A DNA stretch of 39,850 nucleotides from Candidatus Magasanikiibacteriota bacterium (GTDB lineage: Bacteria > Patescibacteriota > Patescibacteriia > Magasanikbacterales > GWA2-37-8), in NCBI GenBank assembly GCA_030650025.1, contig JAUSEN010000015.1, positions 77,728 through 117,577 of the forward strand, in the 5' to 3' direction. Within the stretch, counting starts at the first letter, position 1, and every line of letters starts with the position of its first letter. The notes beneath the pieces are model-generated. The model ran no database searches, was not told the origin of the DNA, and worked only from the letters and a program-made list of their open reading frames with translations. Positions 32,497 through 39,619 of this stretch are shown here, one piece after another. The translations under genes were made by a program, and so were the position numbers.

Positions 32497-33227
32497 TTGT
32501 TTCTTTTGTTATTCCCGCGTATAATGAAGCCAAATACCTCTCTCTTTGTTTAGATTCAGTATTAGCTCTAAAAAAAAGCTCCCCCCACACCATTGAAATA
32601 ATCGTGGTTGATAATGCTTCGACTGATGCCACCGCGCTAATTGCGGCGCGCTATAAAGATGTCACTGTCATTACCGAACCAATCCAAGGCTTAGCCGCCG
32701 CGCGCCAAGCTGGATTCAAAGCGGCCAAGGGCGAACTGATCGCGAACATTGACGCTGACACGATAGTACCAGGCGCTTGGCTAAATACTGCTCTAAAATT
32801 TTTTGAGAACGACAAGCGTTTAGTGGCTTTAAGCGGCCCGCATGATTTTTATGATGCTAGGCCAATTACCAGAAAATGGATCCGTATTTTTTACGGCGCC
32901 GCTTATTTAGTTTATCTGCTCAATGCTTATGTTTTTCGCTCTGGCTCCCTCCTGCAAGGTGGAAATTTTATTGTCAAAAAATCGGCCTTAAAAAAAATAA
33001 ACGGCTTTAACTCCGACTATACCTTTTACGGAGAAGACGCCGACATCGCGCGTCGTCTGTTCAAAGTCGGCCGCGTGGTATTTACTTTTAAACTCCCTAT
33101 TTTCGCCTCGGCGCGCCGTTTAAAAAAACAGGGTGCTCTCTGGACCGCGGCGCATTATGCCGCCGGATATATTTGGGCCGTGATATTCAAAAAACCTCTC
33201 CCCAAAACCAGCCCTAATTATCGCTGA
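32493..33227 (+). CDS. Glycosyltransferase family 2 protein
   Basis: GT-A-fold glycosyltransferase of 244 residues. It starts IVSFVIPAYNEAKYLSLCLD, with EIIVVDNASTDATA (nucleotide-binding Asp) at about 35-48, the DxD-type NIDADTIVPGAW at about 90-101, and GGNFIVKKSALKKINGFN and YGEDADIARRL in the acceptor half. A hydrophobic stretch near the C-terminus (AAHYAAGYIWAVIF) may associate with the membrane. It is the last gene of the plus-strand operon and faces the helicase gene with only 8 nt between stops. Confidence 0.93.
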   Translation: MIVSFVIPAYNEAKYLSLCLDSVLALKKSSPHTIEIIVVDNASTDATALIAARYKDVTVITEPIQGLAAARQAGFKAAKGELIANIDADTIVPGAWLNTALKFFENDKRLVALSGPHDFYDARPITRKWIRIFYGAAYLVYLLNAYVFRSGSLLQGGNFIVKKSALKKINGFNSDYTFYGEDADIARRLFKVGRVVFTFKLPIFASARRLKKQGALWTAAHYAAGYIWAVIFKKPLPKTSPNYR

Positions 33228-33235
33228 TAAAAAAA

Positions 33236-34498
33236 TTAACGCTTATTTTGCCGCCAATTACCTCTCCTCGACCGCGGGCTATTGCGGCCGCCTGAATAAG
33301 ACCTTTTAAAACCCTGGTGGCTAAACTCTTCTTTAGGCAAAACTATTGGCGCGCGGCGCGGCGGCAAGGCCGGCAAAGCCGCGACCGGCAAAGCTTTTTT
33401 AATTAAGCGCTCGATGCTTTTAATATCGCCGCGCTGGTCTGGCGTCGCGAACGATATCGCTTTACCGCTTTTTCCCGCCCGGCCCGTGCGGCCAATGCGG
33501 TGCACATAATCTTCGGAATTATCCGGCAAATCATAGTTAATCACGAGCTCAATCCCAGTGACGTCAATGCCCCTGGCCGCGATATCAGTCGCGACCAGCA
33601 CTCGGTATTTACCGCTCTTAAACCCGGCCATCGCGTCTTTGCGCTGAGCCAGCGAACGGTTAGAATGTATTTCGGCCGCGCTGTGGCCCATATCCCGAAT
33701 CACTCTTACTATTTTTTTGGCGCCATGTTTGGTGCGAGAAAAAACTAAAACACTGCCGCTATAATCACTTAATAATTTATCAAGCAACTGTAATTTTACC
33801 TCTTTACTAACAATAAAAATTTCATGTTCCACGTTGTTAGCCGTCGTCCCTTGCGGCGCCACTTCAATTCGTAGAGGCAGTGACATATACTCGGCCGCCA
33901 TTTTGGCAATTTCAGTTGGCATGGTCGCCGAAAATAAAAGCGTTTGCCGACCCTTTGGCACCACATTCAATATGCGTTTAATTTCTGGAGCAAAACCAAT
34001 ATCAAACATGCGATCCGCTTCGTCTAAAACTACAATCTTAATATTAGCGAGACTAAGGGTTCGTTGTTTAAGATGATCAGCCAACCTCCCAGGAGTAGCA
34101 ATTATTAAATGCGGCGTACGCCGAATATCCCGAATCTGAAACTGCATACTCGCTCCGCCAATCAAAACCGCGGTTTTAAGGCCGAGCGAATGCCCAATTT
34201 TTTTCAATTCTTCATCTACCTGCAAAGCCAATTCTCTGGTCGGGAGCAGTATCAAACCCTGCCCGCGCAGCTGTGACAAGCGCTGAATCATGGGGATGCC
34301 AAAAGCCAACGTCTTCCCCGTGCCCGTCTGGGCAATGCCAACCAAATCTTTGCCCGTCAAAGCCGCGGGTATGGCTTGGCGCTGAATGGGAGTCGGCGTC
34401 ACAAAATTTAGCCGCGTTAAAATTTCCACCAATTTCGGCGCGATCGTCAGACCATGGAAACCAACTTGTTGCGGCAAAGGTTTTAATTCAGAGTTCAT
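33236..34498 (-). CDS. DEAD-box RNA helicase
   Basis: ATP-dependent RNA helicase of 420 residues. It contains the Q motif (PTPIQRQAIP), motif I AQTGTGKT, Ia PTRELA, Ib TPGR, II as VLDEADRMFD, III SAT, IV/V with VLVATDIAARGID, and VI HRIGRTGRAG. A short basic tail rich in Arg, Ser and Gly (SGGRNSPRSRRGNWRQNKR) follows, as in RhlE/CsdA-type enzymes. Likely roles are ribosome assembly and RNA turnover, often cold-linked. The upstream region carries a 14-bp direct repeat. No partner gene is cotranscribed. Confidence 0.95.
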   Translation of the reverse strand: MNSELKPLPQQVGFHGLTIAPKLVEILTRLNFVTPTPIQRQAIPAALTGKDLVGIAQTGTGKTLAFGIPMIQRLSQLRGQGLILLPTRELALQVDEELKKIGHSLGLKTAVLIGGASMQFQIRDIRRTPHLIIATPGRLADHLKQRTLSLANIKIVVLDEADRMFDIGFAPEIKRILNVVPKGRQTLLFSATMPTEIAKMAAEYMSLPLRIEVAPQGTTANNVEHEIFIVSKEVKLQLLDKLLSDYSGSVLVFSRTKHGAKKIVRVIRDMGHSAAEIHSNRSLAQRKDAMAGFKSGKYRVLVATDIAARGIDVTGIELVINYDLPDNSEDYVHRIGRTGRAGKSGKAISFATPDQRGDIKSIERLIKKALPVAALPALPPRRAPIVLPKEEFSHQGFKRSYSGGRNSPRSRRGNWRQNKR

Positions 34499-34513
34499 GT
34501 AAAATACAGATAA

Positions 34514-34545
34514 ATATTAACAAATTTATAGATATTAACAAATTT
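34514..34545. repeat. 14-bp tandem direct repeat upstream of DEAD-box gene
   Basis: ATATTAACAAATTT occurs at 34514-34527 and again at 34532-34545, with an 18-bp period, 16 bp upstream of the helicase ATG at 34498. A TATAAA-like -10 candidate lies between the copies on the minus strand. It could be a pair of regulator sites. Confidence 0.6.
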
Positions 34546-34597
34546 CTTTTCTTAATCCTAATCCTATCACAAAAACCACTAATAAGCCAGCCATCAC

Positions 34598-35221
34598 TTA
34601 GGTTCGGTGGTCGCGCCTCTCCCACTCAATTAACTTCCCGGCTTTGACTTCCATCTTATCGGCCTTACGGATATAGCGCCAGTTTCTGGGCGGAAAGATT
34701 GCTAAATGCCTGGAATTATCTATTCGCTCGGCCAGAGCAAACAAATCTTCCTCGGCAGTAATCCAATTAGCCCCGTGCTTAGACAAATTATACGGCTCGG
34801 AATACCAGCGCAAAGTTTTCTGGCGGGTTTTATTATCAAAATATTCATGCCAATATGATACCGCTAATTCTCGGACAGTTTTATAAATCGGGTCGCGCCA
34901 ACGCAAAGTCGCGTGGTTCGTCTTACTAATCGCCCCCCACCGCCCCCCGATTTTATACAGAGCCACGACATGATCCCAATCGTCTTTAGTTTTTAAATCC
35001 AAAATCAAAGGCTCCTGGCCATGAAGCCAAAGCGCTGTTGCCGCCACCAGCGCCCCTTCAAAACAATGCATTTTGCCGGCCCGTAATGTCACCCGCGGCG
35101 ACATATATGTTTCTCTTCCCTTTTCGTGATTAATCGGAAAACGATCCAAAAAATTTTGAATCTTAAGAGGCGAAGTTAGCTTCCTAAAAACTGCTCTCTC
35201 CTGGCGTGAAAGGCCAAACAT
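34598..35221 (-). CDS. Transglutaminase-like cysteine protease-fold protein (putative)
   Basis: The 207-residue protein has no signal peptide. Residues 50-53 (KMHC) start a helix like that of transglutaminase-fold enzymes, with Cys53. DDWDHVVALYK gives His84 and the strand GGRWGAISKTNH follows, with Asn102 or Asp110 as possible third residue. The order Cys...His...Asp/Asn with a Trp-Gly strand fits the transglutaminase/papain-like fold. Activity may be peptidase, amidase or none. It ends the operon that begins with the ABC-F gene and lies 13 nt after the zinc-ribbon gene. Confidence 0.55.
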   Translation of the reverse strand: MFGLSRQERAVFRKLTSPLKIQNFLDRFPINHEKGRETYMSPRVTLRAGKMHCFEGALVAATALWLHGQEPLILDLKTKDDWDHVVALYKIGGRWGAISKTNHATLRWRDPIYKTVRELAVSYWHEYFDNKTRQKTLRWYSEPYNLSKHGANWITAEEDLFALAERIDNSRHLAIFPPRNWRYIRKADKMEVKAGKLIEWERRDHRT

Positions 35222-35234
35222 AAAGAGCTCGAGG

Positions 35235-35795
35235 TTACTTTTTCTTGGCTTTAGATTTCTTTTCCGCCTTTGGCGCTACTTTCTTTTCTTTCTTTCCAAC
35301 CTCTTTCTTACCAAAGTCTTTTTTTATCAAGGCAGGGTCATAAAAATCATCTGACTTAGTTAATTCTGTTTTAACCCCACCCAGCATGGCAATAATCTTA
35401 TCAAGTTTTTGATTTAAAGATTCAAATTGGGCTTTAGACACTCCGCCGCCTTGGTTACCACCACCTTGACTGCCTCCCTGGCCGCCCTGCCTGCCGGCAG
35501 GCATGGCGCCAAAACTAGGTCTGTCATTGCCACCAAAACTTGGTCTCGGGCCTCTTTCAAACGAAGGTTTTCCAGCAAAACGAGCGCTCGGGCCAGCTTG
35601 ATTCTTAAAACAATTACTACAATAAATTGGCCTTTCGCCGGTGGGCTTGAACGGCACTTCACAGTCATTGCCACACTGGCTACAAACAGCTTGAAACATT
35701 GGCCGTGGCCCGCCGCCAAATTTCTTGCCGCCAAATGGCTTACCACCACCGAACCCGCCGCCGCCTTGTCGTTTTTGAAATTTGTCAAAAACCAT
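35235..35795 (-). CDS. CxxC-x17-CxxC zinc-ribbon protein with Gly-rich and Lys-rich tails
   Basis: The 186-residue protein has a Gly/Phe/Lys-rich head (RGG-like), a zinc ribbon with Cys38-x2-Cys41 and Cys59-x2-Cys62 (17 residues between the pairs; extra Cys45), a Gly/Pro/Arg-rich middle, a short helical part (SKAQFESLNQKLDKIIAMLG) and a Lys-rich tail. The zinc ribbon matches a small family common in Patescibacteria. The charge and Gly-rich parts suggest nucleic-acid binding. The middle includes MPAGRQGG, encoded by a 16-bp palindrome that looks inserted. Function unknown. Confidence 0.78.
   Translation of the reverse strand: MVFDKFQKRQGGGGFGGGKPFGGKKFGGGPRPMFQAVCSQCGNDCEVPFKPTGERPIYCSNCFKNQAGPSARFAGKPSFERGPRPSFGGNDRPSFGAMPAGRQGGQGGSQGGGNQGGGVSKAQFESLNQKLDKIIAMLGGVKTELTKSDDFYDPALIKKDFGKKEVGKKEKKVAPKAEKKSKAKKK
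35488..35503. repeat. 16-bp perfect palindrome inside coding sequence
   Basis: TGCCTGCCGGCAGGCA at 35488-35503 is read in the zinc-ribbon gene as part of MPAGRQ. Palindromes of this CTGCCGGCAG core recur in many Patescibacteria-type genomes, in my recollection, as small intragenic inserts. Only one copy is seen in this window. Confidence 0.65.
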
Positions 35796-35804
35796 ATTAT
35801 TAGA

Positions 35805-36050
35805 TTACTTGAATAAAAAGCTCATTTTTTCTGGTCTGGTCAGACGCTTTATCTCCGCTTCACGCTTCCGACCCGTGGCTAGAGTATTATACACCTCTTT
35901 GTAAATTAACTTAACAGGGCGGCGCCCCTTGGTATATTTTGCCCCGGCCTTACCGCTATTATGCGCGCGCAGGCGTTTCTCTAAATTATTCGTACAACCA
36001 GTATAAAGAGTGCCATCCGCGCATTGTAAAATATAAACCGTGTGGCGCAT
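35805..36050 (-). CDS. GIY-YIG nuclease superfamily protein (UPF0213-like)
   Basis: The 81-residue single domain carries [18 protein letters not shown] (GIY-YIG motif as YIL...YTG), a conserved Arg in [19 protein letters not shown], and a C-terminal Glu in the segment [11 protein letters not shown]. This is the stand-alone UPF0213/YhbQ-like form. Such proteins may nick DNA, but their role is unsettled. It lies 13 nt after the ABC-F gene and 9 nt before the zinc-ribbon gene in one operon. Confidence 0.93.
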   Translation of the reverse strand: MRHTVYILQCADGTLYTGCTNNLEKRLRAHNSGKAGAKYTKGRRPVKLIYKEVYNTLATGRKREAEIKRLTRPEKMSFLFK

Positions 36051-36063
36051 AAAATATAAAATT

Positions 36064-37515
36064 TTACAATCTCCCTAAATCCAGCGTCTCATCCACTTTA
36101 ATCTGTTTTACAAATTCTGGCGAGTGGCTAATCAAAATAATCGCGCCTTTATATTCATGAATAGCTCTGGCGATCACCGGCAGATGGCGAAAGTTTATAT
36201 GATTAGTGGGTTCGTCGAGAACTAACAGCCCAGGCTTCTCTAATACTAGCTTAGCAAACGATAGCAGTCCTTTCTGGCCTTCAGATAAATTAGCCACGGT
36301 TTGGTCCATCAATTTTCCGGAAATCAAAAATCCGGCCGCCACCGAGCGCGCCTCTTCCTCATGAACACCCGCGCCACAGCTAGATTTTAAAGACTCAAAA
36401 ACCGTATTATCAAAATCCAAAGCCGCGAAATCCTGGCTATAATACCCGACTTTCGCCCCTGCCATAATCTTAACTCCCGGGCTGGTATTATGCACGAGCG
36501 AGCGTAGCAGGGTGCTTTTGCCGATGCCATTGGGCCCGGTTATTAAAAGCCGAGTCTTTTGGCGCATTACTAAATTAACTTCTTTGGCTACCGGCTTATG
36601 ATCTTGAATAATTTTAATTTTATTTATTTGTACGATATTACCCACTATTTCCTGGTTCGGAATTACAAAATCACGAATTGTTTTATCCTCGCGCCTCACG
36701 TCAACTTTATTTTCTTCCATCTCGGCCGCTTCTTCTTTCAACTTCGAAGCTAATTTTCTCATCTTGCCACCTTTGTGCGCAAAAAAGTTAACTTTGTCTT
36801 TTCGATCCTGGATACTTTTTTCCAGTTGCGCGTTTTTCATCTGCTCGCGTTCGATGCGGGCTTTAATTTCTTCGACCACCGAGTAATAGTCGCCGACGTA
36901 AGTCTCAATCTTTTTGGTAAACACATCCAAATAAATAACGCCATCAGTAAAAGAATTCAAAAAATCCGCGTCGTGCGAAATTACTATTACGGTCTTGTCA
37001 TACATCACGAGAAATTGAATCAAGTGGTCAATGCCGGCTTGGTCGAGATTATTGGTCGGCTCATCAAGTAGCAAAATATCCGGGTTTTGAATCAAAGCAA
37101 AGGCTAAAAGCAGGCGCGCCTGTTGCCCGCCCGAGAGCTGCCCCACCACTTTCTCAAACAACACGGAAAAATTAACAGCATCCAGCGCCTTGGCTATCCG
37201 GCTGCGCAGATTGGCCGGCTTTTCGAGAAAAGCCTTGGCAAAATATTCTTCCACGGTTAAAGCCAGATCGCTACGCGCCATCATCTGCCGCGCGCTTCCC
37301 ACTGTTAAACCATTCAAAATATTAACTTGGCCGCTTTGGGGCTGTAGTTCTCGCCTAATTAAACTAAAAATAGTGCTTTTCCCGGCCCCATTTTGCCCCA
37401 TCAAGGTTATTTTCGTGTTATTGCGCACCGTAAAACTAGCCTCGTTTAAAACCGGCTTGGCGTCTTGATATTCAAAACTGACATTATCAAAGCTTAATAT
37501 CACGTTTTCGGCCAT
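36064..37515 (-). CDS. ABC-F family ATP-binding protein
   Basis: Soluble protein of 483 residues with two ABC ATPase domains and no membrane helix. Domain 1 has Walker [10 protein letters not shown], signature LSGGQQ and Walker [12 protein letters not shown]. Domain 2 has GPNGIGKST, signature LSEGQ and [11 protein letters not shown], where the final Asp of the usual HLD is Asn. The linker between the domains (about 205-275) is Lys/Glu-rich and helical, like the ABC-F P-site tRNA-interaction motif. ABC-F proteins act on ribosomes as translation factors or protect against antibiotics; which applies here is unknown. It heads the operon and has a clear promoter. Confidence 0.92.
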   Translation of the reverse strand: MAENVILSFDNVSFEYQDAKPVLNEASFTVRNNTKITLMGQNGAGKSTIFSLIRRELQPQSGQVNILNGLTVGSARQMMARSDLALTVEEYFAKAFLEKPANLRSRIAKALDAVNFSVLFEKVVGQLSGGQQARLLLAFALIQNPDILLLDEPTNNLDQAGIDHLIQFLVMYDKTVIVISHDADFLNSFTDGVIYLDVFTKKIETYVGDYYSVVEEIKARIEREQMKNAQLEKSIQDRKDKVNFFAHKGGKMRKLASKLKEEAAEMEENKVDVRREDKTIRDFVIPNQEIVGNIVQINKIKIIQDHKPVAKEVNLVMRQKTRLLITGPNGIGKSTLLRSLVHNTSPGVKIMAGAKVGYYSQDFAALDFDNTVFESLKSSCGAGVHEEEARSVAAGFLISGKLMDQTVANLSEGQKGLLSFAKLVLEKPGLLVLDEPTNHINFRHLPVIARAIHEYKGAIILISHSPEFVKQIKVDETLDLGRL

Positions 37516-37546
37516 ACGATTTGTTCGAAATCAAATTAACCACACC

Positions 37547-37575
37547 ATTCTACCTATTTTACAGCAAAAAATCAA
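37547..37575 (-). promoter_or_regulatory. Promoter of the ABC-F operon
   Basis: Minus-strand TTGATT (37570-37575), 17-nt spacer, TAGAAT (37547-37552). The expected start near 37540 gives a leader of about 25 nt. It is divergent from, and within 40 bp of, the csp promoter and its operator repeats. Confidence 0.65.
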
Positions 37576-37578
37576 GGG

Positions 37579-37610
37579 GTACAGATACTTGTACATACAG
37601 ATACTTGTAC
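37579..37610. promoter_or_regulatory. Tandem operator-like repeats at csp promoter
   Basis: ACAGATACTTGTAC occurs at 37581-37594 and 37597-37610 (16-bp period). Each copy is an inverted repeat with arms (G)TACA and TGTA(C) around GATACT. The second copy abuts the -35 box of the csp promoter, and the first lies a few bases from the -35 of the divergent ABC-F promoter. This is the form of a regulator binding site. Confidence 0.65.
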
Positions 37611-37639
37611 TTGACAATTTAGTCTAATTATGTTACAAT
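37611..37639 (+). promoter_or_regulatory. Near-consensus extended -10 promoter of csp
   Basis: TTGACA (37611-37616), 17-nt spacer, TGT-TACAAT (37634-37639). Predicted start about 37646, leaving a 75-nt leader before the ATG at 37721. The leader contains ATACAA-t-TTGTAT (37687-37699), a small hairpin. Confidence 0.8.
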
Positions 37640-37720
37640 AAAAGCCTACAAAGTATACCTAGAAACTTAGTCGACCTTCTTCCGATATACAATTTGTATC
37701 ATATTTACTAGTTTTTCCTT

Positions 37721-37924
37721 ATGAAAGGTACTATTAAAACTCTGATTGCCGATAAGCACTTTGGCTTTATCACTCCAGAGGATGGTTCCAAGGACGTGTT
37801 CTTTCACGAGAGCGGCCTCCAGGGCGTTCAATTCGCGGAATTGAAGGCTGGCGATGTCGTTACCTTCGAAGTAGAGCAGTCTGACAAAGGCCCACGCGCA
37901 GTCAACGTGGCTCGCGCCGAATAA
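37721..37924 (+). CDS. Cold-shock domain protein (CspA family)
   Basis: Single-stranded nucleic-acid-binding OB-fold protein of 67 residues, the typical CSP length. RNP1 is KHFGFIT and RNP2 is DVFFHES; the remaining strands include VTFEVEQSDKGPRAVNV. It acts as an RNA chaperone. It is monocistronic with a strong promoter, a 75-nt structured leader and a perfect terminator, all usual for csp genes. Codon choice is more GC-rich than its neighbours (for example GAC GTG TTC TTT CAC GAG), which suggests high expression. Confidence 0.96.
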   Translation: MKGTIKTLIADKHFGFITPEDGSKDVFFHESGLQGVQFAELKAGDVVTFEVEQSDKGPRAVNVARAE

Positions 37925-37940
37925 TTCTTCGGTCTTTAAA

Positions 37941-37969
37941 ACATCCCGGCTAAACCGGGATGTTTTTTT
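37941..37969. terminator. Intrinsic terminator of csp (bidirectional)
   Basis: ACATCCCGG (37941-37949), loop ctaaa, CCGGGATGT (37955-37963), then TTTTTTT. A perfect 9-bp stem. It also lies just past the stop of the minus-strand surface protein gene and may serve both. Confidence 0.9.
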
Positions 37970-37994
37970 ATTTTAAAATTAAAATTAGTTCTTT

Positions 37995-39479
37995 TTATTC
38001 CGCCCGCACCACTGTTACCAAAAGCGGCGCGCAGGCGCCACTGGCGTCGCACACGCGTACTTTCGTACTCCCAACCCGGAAGGGATACAGCGTCACGCGG
38101 TAGCCATTCACGGCCGTGCGCGCCACGGTCGTATCATCGCTGATAGCAGTGAGCCCCTGGCAAGTGGACGCTGTCACATCCGCCGTAACGCCGTTTGTTA
38201 AAGTCAAGCTGGGGCTAGTTAACTGCACATTGCCAGCGCTGGAGTCGCAATATAATTTATGGCTAACATTAACCCCGATCGTGCCGCAAGCGTAATCCGG
38301 GTTCACCGGGCATAATTTAAAAATAACCGAACCCGCGCCCTTGCCGGTAATCGTAAAATTATCGCGTTTAATTTCCAAATCAGCGGTCCAAAGGTTGGTC
38401 GGGCTTTCGGACTGGTAATACGATAAAGCAAAATCACTCGGAAAAGGCACATCCACCGACTGGTCAATATCGAGCGTCACAGTCTTAAAAGACCCGCGCA
38501 CCTCGGGCGCTGTCACGCTCTTTTTTACCGTAACCTGCACCAACAGACAATTAGTGTATTCAGCGCAAATTCTTAGAATCGCGTTGCCAGTAGAACGCTT
38601 GGTGGTAAGCAAAATAAGGTTATCAACTACTTTAGTCTTAACAACCGAGGAACTGCTTTTAACCGTCACGCCCGCTCCATTTTCCGTAACCAGCCAAAAA
38701 GTACTGTCCGTTTCCATGCTTACATTCTTCTGGCTCACTGTAAGCACTCCAGAAATCGGCCGCTTTACGCTCACGTGCACATAAGCGCATACTGCCAAAT
38801 TATCACAAATTTTTAGGCTAGTTTCGCCAAGTTCAGCGCCATAAATAGTAACGCGATTGCCATTGACAGCGGCGCGCGCCACCTCCGAATCGCTCACAGC
38901 CGTAAACGTACCACTGCTATTAACAAAAATGTCTTCGCTTTTATATTTGGCGACCACGACATCAATCTCGCTTAGCTTCAGCGCCTTGGCTTTATTGGCT
39001 GTAACTGGACTGACTGGTGGCGTGATGATCTTCTTATTATTAACAATTTTAGATTTATTAGCTGGGGCAACATTAGCTCTGGCAACTTCCGATTCTATTT
39101 TTTTGGCAATTGGCTCGGTAGCGGGTAACGCTCGCTTCGTGGTTTTTTTGCTAACAGTCACATAAGCAAACGCGCAATAAACATCTTGGCTACACACGGT
39201 TACTTTAGCCACGCCTTCCTGGACAGCGATAAGCCCAATCCGCCGCGCGCCATTCATGGTGGCTTTCACGGCTTTAGAATTACTCCATACTGTCAGCCCA
39301 GTACCACTATCCGCCAAGAGCTCGCGCCGCTCACCCACGCCCATTATTATTTCTGTTTCGCTTAATTCTAGAGGTTTAATTTTGGCGGAGGCTCCGCCTA
39401 CGCCTAGCCCCAAAAATGCCAAAACCACCGCCCCGGCAGTTGCTAATATGACTAACTTTTTTGGAAAGATTAATATCAT
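37995..39479 (-). CDS. Secreted protein with five Cys-paired Ig-like modules
   Basis: The 494-residue protein has a signal peptide (1-32, ending GGASA) and then five beta-sandwich modules like bacterial Ig (BIG2) domains. Each module's last strands hold a Cys pair separated by 5-7 residues: C96-C102, C215-C221, C295-C301, C370-C378 and C467-C473. The pattern is [KR]-[VIL]-C-x5-C-[AL]-x-[VL]-x-V-[TS]-V. Modules 2 and 5 also share S-[ED]-x-x-VAR-x-AVNG-x-RVT-[IL]-Y. A Lys/Ala/Pro linker (about 112-165) separates modules 1 and 2. No anchor is seen after the last module. Probably a disulfide-stabilised surface or wall-associated protein. Function unknown. Confidence 0.7.
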   Translation of the reverse strand: MILIFPKKLVILATAGAVVLAFLGLGVGGASAKIKPLELSETEIIMGVGERRELLADSGTGLTVWSNSKAVKATMNGARRIGLIAVQEGVAKVTVCSQDVYCAFAYVTVSKKTTKRALPATEPIAKKIESEVARANVAPANKSKIVNNKKIITPPVSPVTANKAKALKLSEIDVVVAKYKSEDIFVNSSGTFTAVSDSEVARAAVNGNRVTIYGAELGETSLKICDNLAVCAYVHVSVKRPISGVLTVSQKNVSMETDSTFWLVTENGAGVTVKSSSSVVKTKVVDNLILLTTKRSTGNAILRICAEYTNCLLVQVTVKKSVTAPEVRGSFKTVTLDIDQSVDVPFPSDFALSYYQSESPTNLWTADLEIKRDNFTITGKGAGSVIFKLCPVNPDYACGTIGVNVSHKLYCDSSAGNVQLTSPSLTLTNGVTADVTASTCQGLTAISDDTTVARTAVNGYRVTLYPFRVGSTKVRVCDASGACAPLLVTVVRAE

Positions 39480-39516
39480 AACCGCGCATTATAGCGCATT
39501 TTTGTGATTCTGTCAA
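39480..39516 (-). promoter_or_regulatory. Perfect consensus promoter, near-leaderless
   Basis: Minus-strand TTGACA (39511-39516), 17-nt spacer, TATAAT (39488-39493): both hexamers match the consensus fully. The expected start at 39481 leaves a leader of only 2 nt before the ATG at 39479. Confidence 0.8.
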
Positions 39517-39532
39517 CACCCCTCACCCCAAC

Positions 39533-39619
39533 TTAGCACCGTAGTAAAATATGCTCGTTGTGCACGGGGTAATCTTTGAGGGTTAGTATTTGATCGGGGT
39601 GTAGGATTATAATTTTCAT
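39533..39619 (-). CDS. Possible 28-codon ORF or gene remnant
   Basis: A short frame encodes MKIIILHPDQILTLKDYPVH followed by NEHILLRC. The composition looks protein-like, but there is no Shine-Dalgarno or good promoter. It may be a small gene, a decayed fragment or chance. Confidence 0.2.
   Translation of the reverse strand: MKIIILHPDQILTLKDYPVHNEHILLRC

Noticed and set aside
4401-35503. A CRISPR array or integron made from the short palindromes.
   Set aside because: The elements differ from each other, are far apart, and there are no regular spacers, cas genes or integrase gene.
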